Shown in pieces: positions 1 through 6,567 of a DNA stretch of 19,669 nucleotides. Below the pieces are notes generated by a model. It saw nothing but the letters and a program-made list of their open reading frames with translations, was not told the origin of the DNA and did not search any database. The position numbers and the translations under genes are program-made. The stretch is taken from the NCBI GenBank assembly GCA_937877625.1, contig CALFJG010000078.1, positions 1 through 19,669 on the forward strand. Reading direction: 5' to 3'. Source of the stretch: an uncultured Prevotellaceae bacterium. Lineage in GTDB: Bacteria; Bacteroidota; Bacteroidia; Bacteroidales; Bacteroidaceae. The first letter of the stretch is position 1; the number at the start of each line of letters is the position of its first letter.

Positions 1-536
1 TTAAGGAAAAAATTGGTCGCGCACGAGCGAAAAGCGGAGCGACAGCGGAAAGAATATGCTTGCTCGGTAGCGGTTTGTTGTGCGAAAGGAAGGGACGGCG
101 ACGAGGGTTTGGCGTGCGCCGTTGGGTTTCCGAAAGCCTACGGCGCGAAACTTTTGCTGTGTGCTAACAAACGGAATTTATGGGGCTTACTTTTGAAAAA
201 AAGGAACTCGCAAGCGCATCTCATCGGCCATTGAAAGCCCTTTCTTTGCCACTAATAAGTTCTGCGTAGTCCGATGCTGTTTATGATTAGTCCGATGGTG
301 TTTATGATTAGTCCGATGCTGTTTATGATTAGTCCGATGGTGTTTATGATTAGTCCGATGGTGTTTAAGATTAGTCCGAGCATCTTTTCTCGTGGTCTCG
401 TGCCTTTTTCCCTCTATTGGCTGGTGTATCAGCCTTTCCGCTCGTGCTACAACGGTAGTGCTCTTTCAGGTTTCTTAGCAAGGACATTTCTTTCAGATGG
501 TGGGGCGGCTATATTGTGTATGTTGCTGTTTTAACG
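1..536. other. Left-edge spacer without a convincing gene
   Basis: No reading frame here has recognisable protein features. A 73-codon frame at 13-234 is rich in Lys/Arg/Cys and resembles no family I know. Seen directly: the first 200 bases are rich in GC and contain a hairpin at 116-146 (GCGCCGTTGG against CCTACGGCGC, one mismatch). A tandem repeat occupies 271-375 and is listed separately. Bases 376-536 lie downstream of the minus-strand AMP nucleosidase gene and show no clear terminator. The segment may contain the 3' untranslated region of that gene or remnants of other DNA. Confidence 0.5.
271..375. repeat. 21-base tandem repeat, five units
   Basis: Five consecutive 21-base units start at 271, 292, 313, 334 and 355, each opening with CCGATG and closing with GATTAGT. 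They differ only at one C/G position (GCTG or GGTG) and, in the last unit, one T-to-A change. A sixth unit decays after CCGAG at 376, and the bases before 271 (GCGTAGT) resemble a decayed unit end. The period is a multiple of three, so an open frame encodes a 7-residue repeat (MVFMISP), but there is no evidence that it is translated. It sits about 160 bases beyond the amn stop codon. It looks like a minisatellite whose copy number may vary. Confidence 0.9.
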
Positions 537-1313
537 TTACCAGTCATATTTCAGGTGACGCACGGTTTTTCTGTCATCGCCGATGAGACGCATGGCTTCA
601 AGTCCGAGGCGCACATGTTGCTCGGCAAAAGATTTTGTTACCTCACGGTCGCTGGCCTCGGTTTTAATACCCTCGGGCTGCATAGGATTGTCGCTTACGA
701 GTAGGAGTGCCCCCGTGGGGATATGGTTGTAGAAGCCGCAGGTAAAGAGTGTGGCCGTTTCCATATCTACGGCCATAGCGCGTGTGGCGCGGAGGTATGA
801 TTTAAATCGTTCGTCGTGCTCCCACACGCGGCGGTTGGTGGTATATACGGTGCCTGTCCAGTAGTCTTGTGCCTCGTTGCGTAACGCGGTGCTCACGGCT
901 CGTTGCAGCATAAAGGCCGGCAGTGCCGGAACCTCGGCGGGGAAATAGTCTCCGCTGGTCCCCTCGCCGCGAATGCCGGCCAGCGGGAGGATGTAGTCGC
1001 CCAGATGTGTCTTGTCGCTGATGCCGCCACATTTGCCCAGGAAGAGGCAAGCCCTGGGGCTCACGGCACTGAGCAAGTCCATAATTAAAGCAGCGTTGGG
1101 CGAGCCGATGCCAAAGTTTATCATCGTCACCTGCTCCGATGTGGCACAGCGCATACCGCTCTCCATACTCGCGGGCGACACACCGCGTATATCGCAAAAG
1201 ATATCTACGTATTTGTTGAAGTTTGTGAGCAGCACAAGATTACCAAAGTCGCTGAGCGGCTGCCCCGTATAGCGCACGAGCCAGTTTTCTACGATTTCTT
1301 GTTTAGTAGTCAT
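537..1313 (-). CDS. amn: AMP nucleosidase (short Bacteroidetes type)
   Basis: Predicted to hydrolyse AMP to adenine and ribose 5-phosphate in the cytoplasm, as part of purine salvage and control of the AMP pool. The 258-residue product is a PNP/UDP phosphorylase-fold protein. It has a glycine-rich FGIGSPNAALI segment (67-77), GKCGG (93-97), the family's VDMETA ribose-binding motif (182-187), and SDN (207-209), whose Asp is in the place of the catalytic acid of the family. It lacks the long N-terminal domain of E. coli Amn (484 residues), which is usual for Bacteroidetes homologues. The start at 1313 (MTTKQEIVENW) fits the family; the frame stays open 16 codons further upstream, but that stretch overlaps the promoter. 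It is divergent from menB. Family confident; the AMP-specific name rests on overall resemblance. Confidence 0.85.
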   Translation of the reverse strand: MTTKQEIVENWLVRYTGQPLSDFGNLVLLTNFNKYVDIFCDIRGVSPASMESGMRCATSEQVTMINFGIGSPNAALIMDLLSAVSPRACLFLGKCGGISDKTHLGDYILPLAGIRGEGTSGDYFPAEVPALPAFMLQRAVSTALRNEAQDYWTGTVYTTNRRVWEHDERFKSYLRATRAMAVDMETATLFTCGFYNHIPTGALLLVSDNPMQPEGIKTEASDREVTKSFAEQHVRLGLEAMRLIGDDRKTVRHLKYDW

Positions 1314-1336
1314 GGGAGAAAAGCTTTTGACGGCGG

Positions 1337-1344
1337 CAAAAGTA
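1337..1344 (-). promoter_or_regulatory. -7 element for amn
   Basis: On the minus strand this reads TACTTTTG, matching the Bacteroidetes -7 consensus TAnnTTTG, 23 bases upstream of the amn start. No clear -33 TTTG at the right spacing was seen. Confidence 0.5.
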
Positions 1345-1386
1345 CAAAATAGCGGCGGCATACGTATGTCGGTCGGCGTTTTTCCG

Positions 1387-1394
1387 TAACTTTG
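1387..1394 (+). promoter_or_regulatory. -7 element for menB
   Basis: TAACTTTG matches TAnnTTTG and lies 37 bases upstream of the menB ATG. It would drive the menB / nitroreductase / pseudouridine synthase group. The -33 region is a T-rich stretch without an exact TTTG. Confidence 0.5.
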
Positions 1395-1431
1395 CAGGCA
1401 GAAAAAGAAATCCTTTCAGCCCCTTACTCTT

Positions 1432-2247
1432 ATGCGCACTTGGACACCGATAAAGCCATATCGTGAGATACTTTTCGACTTTTATGGCGGCATAGCCCGC
1501 ATTACTATCAATCGCCCGCGCTATCGCAACGCCTTTACTCCGCTCACCGTGGCCGAGATGGGCGATGCGTTGCGCTATTGCCGCGAGGCTCAGGACGTGA
1601 GTGTTGTGGTGCTTACCGGGGCGGGCGACAAGGCTTTTTGCTCTGGTGGCGATATGAACGTGAAAGGTCGCGGGGGCTATGTGGACGAACAGGGCGTGCC
1701 TCGCCTCAGCGTGCTTGATGTGCAGAAACAAATCCGCACGCTCCCCAAGCCCGTCATAGCGATGGTCAACGGCTTTGCTATCGGCGGCGGCCACGTCTTG
1801 CACCTCGTTTGCGACCTTACCATCGCCTCCGACAACGCGCGCTTCGGACAGACAGGGCCACGCGTAGGCTCTTTCGATGCCGGTTTCGGAGCCAGTTACT
1901 TAGCGCGTATCGTAGGGCAGAAGAAAGCCCGCGAAATATGGTTCCTCTGTCGCCAATACAGTGCCGCCGAGGCAGAACAAATGGGAATGGTCAACAAAGT
2001 GGTGCCCCTCGAAGAACTTGAGGACGAGACCGTCCGGTGGGCGGAGGAGATGATGCGTCTCTCGCCCCTTGCCCTAAGAATGATTAAGGCGGGGCTTAAC
2101 GCCGAGCTCGACGGACAGGCGGGCATACAGCAACTTGCCGGCGACGCCACAATGCTCTATTACATGCTTGACGAGGCGCACGAAGGCTCACGTGCTTTCC
2201 TTGAGAAGCGTCAGCCCGACTATAGCCGTTATCCCAAACTACCGTAA
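1432..2247 (+). CDS. menB: 1,4-dihydroxy-2-naphthoyl-CoA synthase
   Basis: Catalyses the ring closure of o-succinylbenzoyl-CoA to 1,4-dihydroxy-2-naphthoyl-CoA in menaquinone synthesis, in the cytoplasm. The 271-residue protein is a crotonase-fold enzyme with the MenB signatures: CSGGD (70-74), the oxyanion-hole region NGFAIGGGH (113-121), QTGPRVGSFDAGFG (140-153), and the C-terminal FLEKRQPDYSRY. Gly142 aligns with E. coli Gly156, which belongs to the bicarbonate-dependent MenB type; the Asp of the other type is absent. S147 and D149 match the E. coli active-site Ser161 and Asp163. No other men gene lies next to it; instead a flavoprotein gene follows after 40 bases. High confidence. Confidence 0.95.
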   Translation: MRTWTPIKPYREILFDFYGGIARITINRPRYRNAFTPLTVAEMGDALRYCREAQDVSVVVLTGAGDKAFCSGGDMNVKGRGGYVDEQGVPRLSVLDVQKQIRTLPKPVIAMVNGFAIGGGHVLHLVCDLTIASDNARFGQTGPRVGSFDAGFGASYLARIVGQKKAREIWFLCRQYSAAEAEQMGMVNKVVPLEELEDETVRWAEEMMRLSPLALRMIKAGLNAELDGQAGIQQLAGDATMLYYMLDEAHEGSRAFLEKRQPDYSRYPKLP

Positions 2248-2287
2248 CACACGGGCGACATTTTTCCAGCGCAAACCGCTATTTGCT

Positions 2288-2959
2288 ATGACACTCCTTG
2301 AAGCCATTGCCGCCCGCCATAGTGTGCGTTCCTACTACGACCGACCGCTCGAACCCTCGGTGCGCGAGCCGTTGATGTGTGTTATCAAAGAAAACGCGCA
2401 GGCTGCCGACCTGAATATCCAACTCATAGAAGACGACCCTGCGGCGTTCACCGGATTCCTCGCACACTACGGACGTTTTCGCGGCGTGCGCGACTATATC
2501 GTTATCGCCGGACACAAATCCGCCGACCTCGACGAGCGTGTGGGATACTACGGCGAGCAAATCGTACTCGAGGCACAACGCTTGGGACTCAATACTTGTT
2601 GGGTGGCTCTCACTTACACCAAGAACGAGGAGCGTATCCTATTGCAAGAGGGCGAGCGTCTGCGATGTGTCATTAGCGTGGGCTATGGCACCACCGCAGG
2701 AGTGTCCCACCGCATCAAGCCCTACGACCGTGTGGCCACGCCCCGCCGCGAACAGGCTCCTGACTGGTTCGTACGCGGCGTAGAGGCCGCACTGCTCGCA
2801 CCCACCGCCGTCAATCAACAGCAGTTTCGCTTTGCCCTCCAAGCCGATGGGACGGTAAAGGCACGCGCGCGTCTCGGTTTTTATGCACGTATAGACCTCG
2901 GCATAGTGAAACGCCACTTCGAAATCGGGGCACAGCCCCACAACGTACGCTGGGTATGA
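2288..2959 (+). CDS. Nitroreductase-family flavoprotein
   Basis: A 223-residue protein of the nitroreductase-like fold. The N-terminal RHSVRSYYDRPL (10-21) is the usual FMN-phosphate binding start of this superfamily, and the middle contains YYGEQIVLEAQRLGLNTCWVAL, the helix and strand typical of the family. The second half (from about residue 155, with APTAVNQQQFRF) is the repeated module seen in the single-chain 'TM nitroreductase' group, which carries both half-sites in one polypeptide. Physiological substrate unknown; an NAD(P)H-dependent reduction of quinones or nitro compounds is the family expectation. The start at 2288 is chosen because the family begins at this Met and an earlier start would run into menB. 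Its stop overlaps the start of the next gene (ATGA), implying translational coupling. Confidence 0.85.
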   Translation: MTLLEAIAARHSVRSYYDRPLEPSVREPLMCVIKENAQAADLNIQLIEDDPAAFTGFLAHYGRFRGVRDYIVIAGHKSADLDERVGYYGEQIVLEAQRLGLNTCWVALTYTKNEERILLQEGERLRCVISVGYGTTAGVSHRIKPYDRVATPRREQAPDWFVRGVEAALLAPTAVNQQQFRFALQADGTVKARARLGFYARIDLGIVKRHFEIGAQPHNVRWV

Positions 2960-3666
2960 ACATCCTCTACGAAGACAACCACCTGCTTATCGTAAGCAAA
3001 CAAGCGGGCGAAATAGTACAGGGCGACAAGTCCGGCGACAGAACACTTGCCGACGATGCCAAAGCCTACATCAAAGCAGCCTATCACAAACCCGGCGACG
3101 TTTTTCTCGGCTTGCCCCACCGCTTAGATAGGCCGACAAGCGGCGTAGTGGTACTCTGCCGCACGTCAAAGGCTCTCACACGAATGGCACAAATGTTTCG
3201 CGAGAGCAAAGTGGAGAAGACCTATCACGCCATTGTGCAGAAGATAACCCCTGAGATGCGCGGCAATCTCGGTATCAAACCAGGCGAGGACCTCAACACC
3301 CCTCACCGTTTGGAGCATTTCCTTATACGCAACGAACAACGTAACAAGAGTTACGCCTCTTGCACCGCACGCCAGGGGAGCAAACACGCCATATTGGAGT
3401 GGCGCGAGATAGACAGCAGCGACCGCTACAGCCTCCTTGAAGTGAAGTTGCTTACCGGACGACACCACCAGATACGTTGCCAACTTTCCGCTATCGGGCT
3501 ACCTATTAAGGGCGACCTAAAATACGGCGCGCCGCGCTCCAACATCGACGGAAGCATCTGTCTGCACGCCAGAAGCGTTTCTTTCACACATCCCGTAGCA
3601 CAAAAACCTGTCTGCGTTGTAGCACCTTACCCCGCACTTCCTATTTGGCAGATATTTAGTAGTTAA
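2956..3666 (+). CDS. RluA-family RNA pseudouridine synthase
   Basis: Predicted to isomerise specific uridines to pseudouridine in rRNA or tRNA. The 236-residue protein holds the RluA catalytic motif HRLDRPTSG at 55-63, with Asp58 as the nucleophile, an early YEDNHLLIVSKQAG segment (5-18), and the late RHHQIRCQL (about 169-177) and LHARSVSFTHP motifs of the family. It has no N-terminal S4 RNA-binding domain, so it resembles the short RluA/TruC-like members. The target base cannot be told from sequence. Its ATG overlaps the TGA of the nitroreductase-like gene (ATGA at 2956-2959). A weak hairpin (CTGT/ACAG, about 3694-3705) follows the stop. Confidence 0.92.
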   Translation: MNILYEDNHLLIVSKQAGEIVQGDKSGDRTLADDAKAYIKAAYHKPGDVFLGLPHRLDRPTSGVVVLCRTSKALTRMAQMFRESKVEKTYHAIVQKITPEMRGNLGIKPGEDLNTPHRLEHFLIRNEQRNKSYASCTARQGSKHAILEWREIDSSDRYSLLEVKLLTGRHHQIRCQLSAIGLPIKGDLKYGAPRSNIDGSICLHARSVSFTHPVAQKPVCVVAPYPALPIWQIFSS

Positions 3667-3747
3667 GCTATCCGCCGTTTCTTTTCTGCCGTGCTGTTTT
3701 AACAGTTTGTACTCCCTTAGCCAAGAGATACAAAACCAAGCGAAAAA

Positions 3748-3786
3748 ACGCTAAAACGCTGTAAGTAGCACGCTAAAACGCCGTAA
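3748..3786 (+). repeat. Pair of 17-base direct repeats upstream of the pnp promoter
   Basis: ACGCTAAAACGCTGTAA (3748-3764) is repeated as ACGCTAAAACGCCGTAA (3770-3786), one base different, with start-to-start spacing of 22 bases (about two helical turns). A weaker related GCGAAAAAACGC precedes them at 3740. The second copy ends six bases before the -33 box of the pnp promoter, a typical place for an activator or repressor site. Confidence 0.7.
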
Positions 3787-3791
3787 AATGT

Positions 3792-3821
3792 TTTGCAGAT
3801 GGGAAGAAGTTGCTAATTTTG
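3792..3821 (+). promoter_or_regulatory. pnp promoter
   Basis: TTTG (3792-3795), an 18-base spacer, then TAATTTTG (3814-3821), a good match to the Bacteroidetes TTTG / TAnnTTTG promoter. Transcription would start near 3828, giving a leader of about 40 bases before pnp. Confidence 0.65.
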
Positions 3822-3867
3822 CGCGATTTTTAGCGAGTTATTCATATTATTCTTAATTACCTAAAAG

Positions 3868-6111
3868 ATGAACGTAATTACAAAAACCGTTTCTCTCCCC
3901 GATGGGAGGACAATCAGTATTGAAACGGGCAAGCTGGCCAAGCAAGCCGACGGTGCGGTGATGCTCCGTATGGGCAATACGATGATGCTGGCCACCGTAT
4001 GTGCAGCGAAAGATGCTGTGCCAGGAACAGACTTTATGCCGCTGCAATGCGACTACCGCGAGAAATACAGTGCCGCAGGACGTTTTCCCGGTGGTTTCAC
4101 CAAACGCGAAGGTCGCCCCTCCGACTACGAAATACTTACCTCGCGCCTCGTTGACCGTGCCTTGCGCCCCCTCTTTCCGAGCGACTATCACGCAGAGGTG
4201 TTTGTCAACGTGACACTCTTCAGTGCCGATGGCGTAGATATTCCTGACGCGCTCGCCGGCTTTGCTGCCAGCGCAGCACTTGCCTGCTCCGACATACCCT
4301 TTGAAACACCAATAAGCGAATGCCGTGTGGCACGCATCGGTGGCGAGTTTGTGATAAACCCCACTACCGAACAACTCAAAGAAGCCGACATAGATTTGAT
4401 GGTGGGAGCCACCGAGGAGAATATAATGATGGTAGAGGGCGAGATGGACGAGGTGCCCGAAAGCGCACTGCTCGAAGCCTTGAAAGCCGCCCACGAAGCC
4501 ATTAAGCCGATGTGCCGCCTCCAAAAAGAGTTGAGCAAAGAGCTCGGCACCGACGTAAAGCGCGAATACTGCCACGAGGTAAACGATGAAGCACTTCGCC
4601 AACAAGTAAAGGACGAATGCTATCAGCCTGCCTACGATGTCACGGGTCAAGCCCTTGAGAAGCATGCCCGCGCCGAGGCTTTTGAGAAAATCCGTGAGGA
4701 CTTCAAAGAGCGTTATGCTGCTGCCCACGCCGAACTCACACCCGAGGAACTCGAGGAGAAGAACGCACTCGTAGATCGTTACTATCACGATGTGGAGCGC
4801 GATGCGATGCGCCGTTGCATCCTTGACGAGGGGAAACGCCTTGACGGGCGTGCCACAACCGACATTCGTCCTATATGGTGTGAAGCCGACCCCCTCCCTA
4901 TGCCCCACGGCAGTGCTATCTTCACACGCGGCGAAACACAGGCGTTAGCCACCTGTACACTCGGCACTAAACTCGACGAGAAACTTGTGGACGATGTACT
5001 CGACAAGAGTTATCAGAAGTTCCTACTCCACTATAACTTCCCGCCTTTCTGCACCGGCGAGGCTCGCCCTATGCGTGGTACAGGACGACGTGAGATAGGA
5101 CACGGCCATTTGGCTTGGCGTGCCCTCAAAGGACAGCTGCCAGAGGACTTTCCGTATACCGTGCGTGTAGTAAGCGATGTCTTGGAGAGCAACGGCTCAA
5201 GTTCGATGGCTACAACGTGTGCCGGCACACTCAGCTTGATGGACGCTGGTGTGCCTATCAAAGCCCCCGTTAGCGGTATAGCAATGGGTCTTATAAAAAA
5301 TCCAGGCGAGGACAAGTATGCCGTGCTTAGCGACATCCTGGGCGATGAGGACCACCTTGGCGATATGGACTTCAAAACCACCGGAACGCTCAAAGGTCTC
5401 ACCGCTACGCAGATGGACATCAAGTGCGACGGCCTAAGCTACGAAATCCTTGAGAAAGCCCTGGCACAAGCCAAAGCCGGTCGCGAACATATCCTTGCAG
5501 AGATGATGAAGTGCATTGACCGCCCGCGTGCCGACTATAAGCCCCATGTACCCCGTATTGAAGCCTTCGACATTCCGCGCGAGTTTATCGGCGCAGTCAT
5601 TGGCCCCGGCGGTAAAATCATTCAGGGTATGCAAGAGGAGACCGGTGCTACGATTACCATCGACGAGATAGACGGCGTGGGTAAGGTGCAAGTATCCGCT
5701 CCCGACAAAGCCAGCATAGAGGCCGCCGTGGCAAAAATTCGTGCTATCGTGGCAGTGCCCGAGGTGGGCGAGGTGTATGATGCCAAAGTGGTGAGCATTA
5801 TGCCTTATGGTTGCTTCGTAGAGTTTATGAGCGGTCGTGAAGGCTTGCTGCACATCAGCGAGATAGGTTGGAAACGCTTTGAAACGGTAGAAGATGCAGG
5901 TATTCACGAGGGCGACCATATCAGTGTGAAACTCCTTGAGATAGACCCGAAGACGGGTAAGTATCGCCTCTCTCATCGTGTGCTGGAGGAAAAGCCCGAG
6001 GGCTGGGAGGAGCGTCCCCGCCGCCCCCGCCGCGAAAACCGCGAAAACCGTGAAAACCACGACGAGCGCGAACGGCGTGACAACCGCCCCCGCCGCGACA
6101 ACCGTCATTAA
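3868..6111 (+). CDS. pnp: Polyribonucleotide nucleotidyltransferase (PNPase)
   Basis: Phosphorolytic 3'-to-5' exoribonuclease of RNA turnover, acting as a trimer. The 747-residue protein has the full domain order: first RNase PH domain (about 10-145, with GGFTKREGRPSDYE at 75-88), helical linker (about 240-315), second RNase PH domain (about 325-545), KH domain (565-625, IGPGGK at 578-583) and S1 domain (633-703). The catalytic aspartates lie in LGDEDHLGDMD (491-501). After the S1 domain comes an Arg/Glu/Asn-rich tail (713-747) with ENR triplet repeats, typical in character for Bacteroidetes and perhaps an RNA- or partner-binding tail. It appears to be transcribed alone: own promoter, hairpin and terminator downstream. 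Confidence 0.98.
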   Translation: MNVITKTVSLPDGRTISIETGKLAKQADGAVMLRMGNTMMLATVCAAKDAVPGTDFMPLQCDYREKYSAAGRFPGGFTKREGRPSDYEILTSRLVDRALRPLFPSDYHAEVFVNVTLFSADGVDIPDALAGFAASAALACSDIPFETPISECRVARIGGEFVINPTTEQLKEADIDLMVGATEENIMMVEGEMDEVPESALLEALKAAHEAIKPMCRLQKELSKELGTDVKREYCHEVNDEALRQQVKDECYQPAYDVTGQALEKHARAEAFEKIREDFKERYAAAHAELTPEELEEKNALVDRYYHDVERDAMRRCILDEGKRLDGRATTDIRPIWCEADPLPMPHGSAIFTRGETQALATCTLGTKLDEKLVDDVLDKSYQKFLLHYNFPPFCTGEARPMRGTGRREIGHGHLAWRALKGQLPEDFPYTVRVVSDVLESNGSSSMATTCAGTLSLMDAGVPIKAPVSGIAMGLIKNPGEDKYAVLSDILGDEDHLGDMDFKTTGTLKGLTATQMDIKCDGLSYEILEKALAQAKAGREHILAEMMKCIDRPRADYKPHVPRIEAFDIPREFIGAVIGPGGKIIQGMQEETGATITIDEIDGVGKVQVSAPDKASIEAAVAKIRAIVAVPEVGEVYDAKVVSIMPYGCFVEFMSGREGLLHISEIGWKRFETVEDAGIHEGDHISVKLLEIDPKTGKYRLSHRVLEEKPEGWEERPRRPRRENRENRENHDERERRDNRPRRDNRH

Positions 6112-6140
6112 GCATTTGTCACAGTACATAAAATGTTCAG

Positions 6141-6177
6141 CAAAGGCTACCGCATAGTATTTTTGTGGTAGCCTTTG
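6141..6177 (+). terminator. Hairpin after pnp (weak terminator)
   Basis: CAAAGGCTACC (6141-6151) pairs perfectly with GGTAGCCTTTG (6167-6177); three more inner pairs are possible with one G-U. Only a poor T tract follows (GTATATTTCTTC). It lies 30 bases after the pnp stop, directly before the intron-like sequence. Confidence 0.55.
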
Positions 6178-6185
6178 GTATATTT

Positions 6186-6415
6186 CTTCGCCCGACAGAT
6201 GCCTAATCTATCGGGTGCAAGTCCCGAGTGCGTCCTGATAGCGGCAAGCACACAGCCAAAGGCAAGGTGCCAATGGCGACATTGGGTCTGAAGGAAGTCT
6301 GCGGCAAAACACTGTCAGACTACTCCGCGTTTGCCCTGTATCCATTAGTCAAGGAGGAGGCGAACACTAATCAGAGGCGTTCACCTGCTACTTGATTTAT
6401 CCATCAAAGTACACT
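6186..6415 (+). mobile_element. Group II intron domain I-like fragment, no ORF
   Basis: This stretch does not code for protein but reads like the 5' portion of a bacterial group II intron. It has CGCCCGAC near its start, a TCGGG-TGCAAGT-CCCGA hairpin (6211-6225) like the conserved GGTGnAAGTCC hairpin of domain I, GAGTGCGTCC after it, and the segment GGGTCTGAAGGAAGTCTGCG (6284-6303) followed by GCAAAAC, which resembles conserved domain I text. Later GGCGAACACTAATCAGAGGC also fits. The usual 5' GTGYG is not evident, and there is no reverse transcriptase/maturase gene and no domain V or VI before the terminator at 6423. Most likely a truncated, immobile remnant. It could instead be an uncatalogued structured RNA. 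Confidence 0.6.
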
Positions 6416-6422
6416 TATCCCC

Positions 6423-6462
6423 GCCCGCGAAATGTTAAATAACATTTATAGCGGGCTTTTTT
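6423..6462 (+). terminator. Strong intrinsic terminator
   Basis: GCCCGC (6423-6428) pairs with GCGGGC (6451-6456), with an inner AAATGTTA / TAACATTT stem (6430-6437 / 6440-6447), followed at once by six T residues. It would end any transcript that reads through pnp and the intron-like segment. Confidence 0.85.
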
Positions 6463-6498
6463 GTGTTCTGTTTAAACCTTGCGACAGCAAGAGCTTCT

Positions 6499-6506
6499 TA
6501 CTTTTG
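6499..6506 (+). promoter_or_regulatory. -7 element for rprX
   Basis: TACTTTTG matches TAnnTTTG; the start of rprX lies about 60 bases downstream. Only a degenerate -33 (CTTG at 6478-6481) is seen. Confidence 0.5.
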
Positions 6507-6567
6507 CAGTGTTTTTTTAAGAAAAATCGGTTATACGTTCTGCTTTATAGACTTGTAGAGCCATACT

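Noticed and set aside
13..234. 73-codon frame at the left edge
   Set aside because: Composition (Lys, Arg, Cys, scattered Gly), lack of any recognisable domain, and its start at an unsupported TTG make it look like an open frame in GC-rich non-coding DNA.
274..534. 86-codon frame covering the tandem repeat (MVFMISP repeats)
   Set aside because: The open frame is a by-product of a repeat length divisible by three. There is no promoter or conserved partner sequence to support translation.
3853..4908. Long minus-strand frame opposite pnp
   Set aside because: It lies entirely across the clearly real pnp gene; its His/Cys/Gly-rich translation is typical of the antisense of a codon-biased gene.
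6186..6415. Cobalamin or other riboswitch in the pnp-rprX gap
   Set aside because: The stretch lacks the B12-box and other riboswitch cores, and a strong terminator isolates it from rprX; the text resembles group II intron domain I better.
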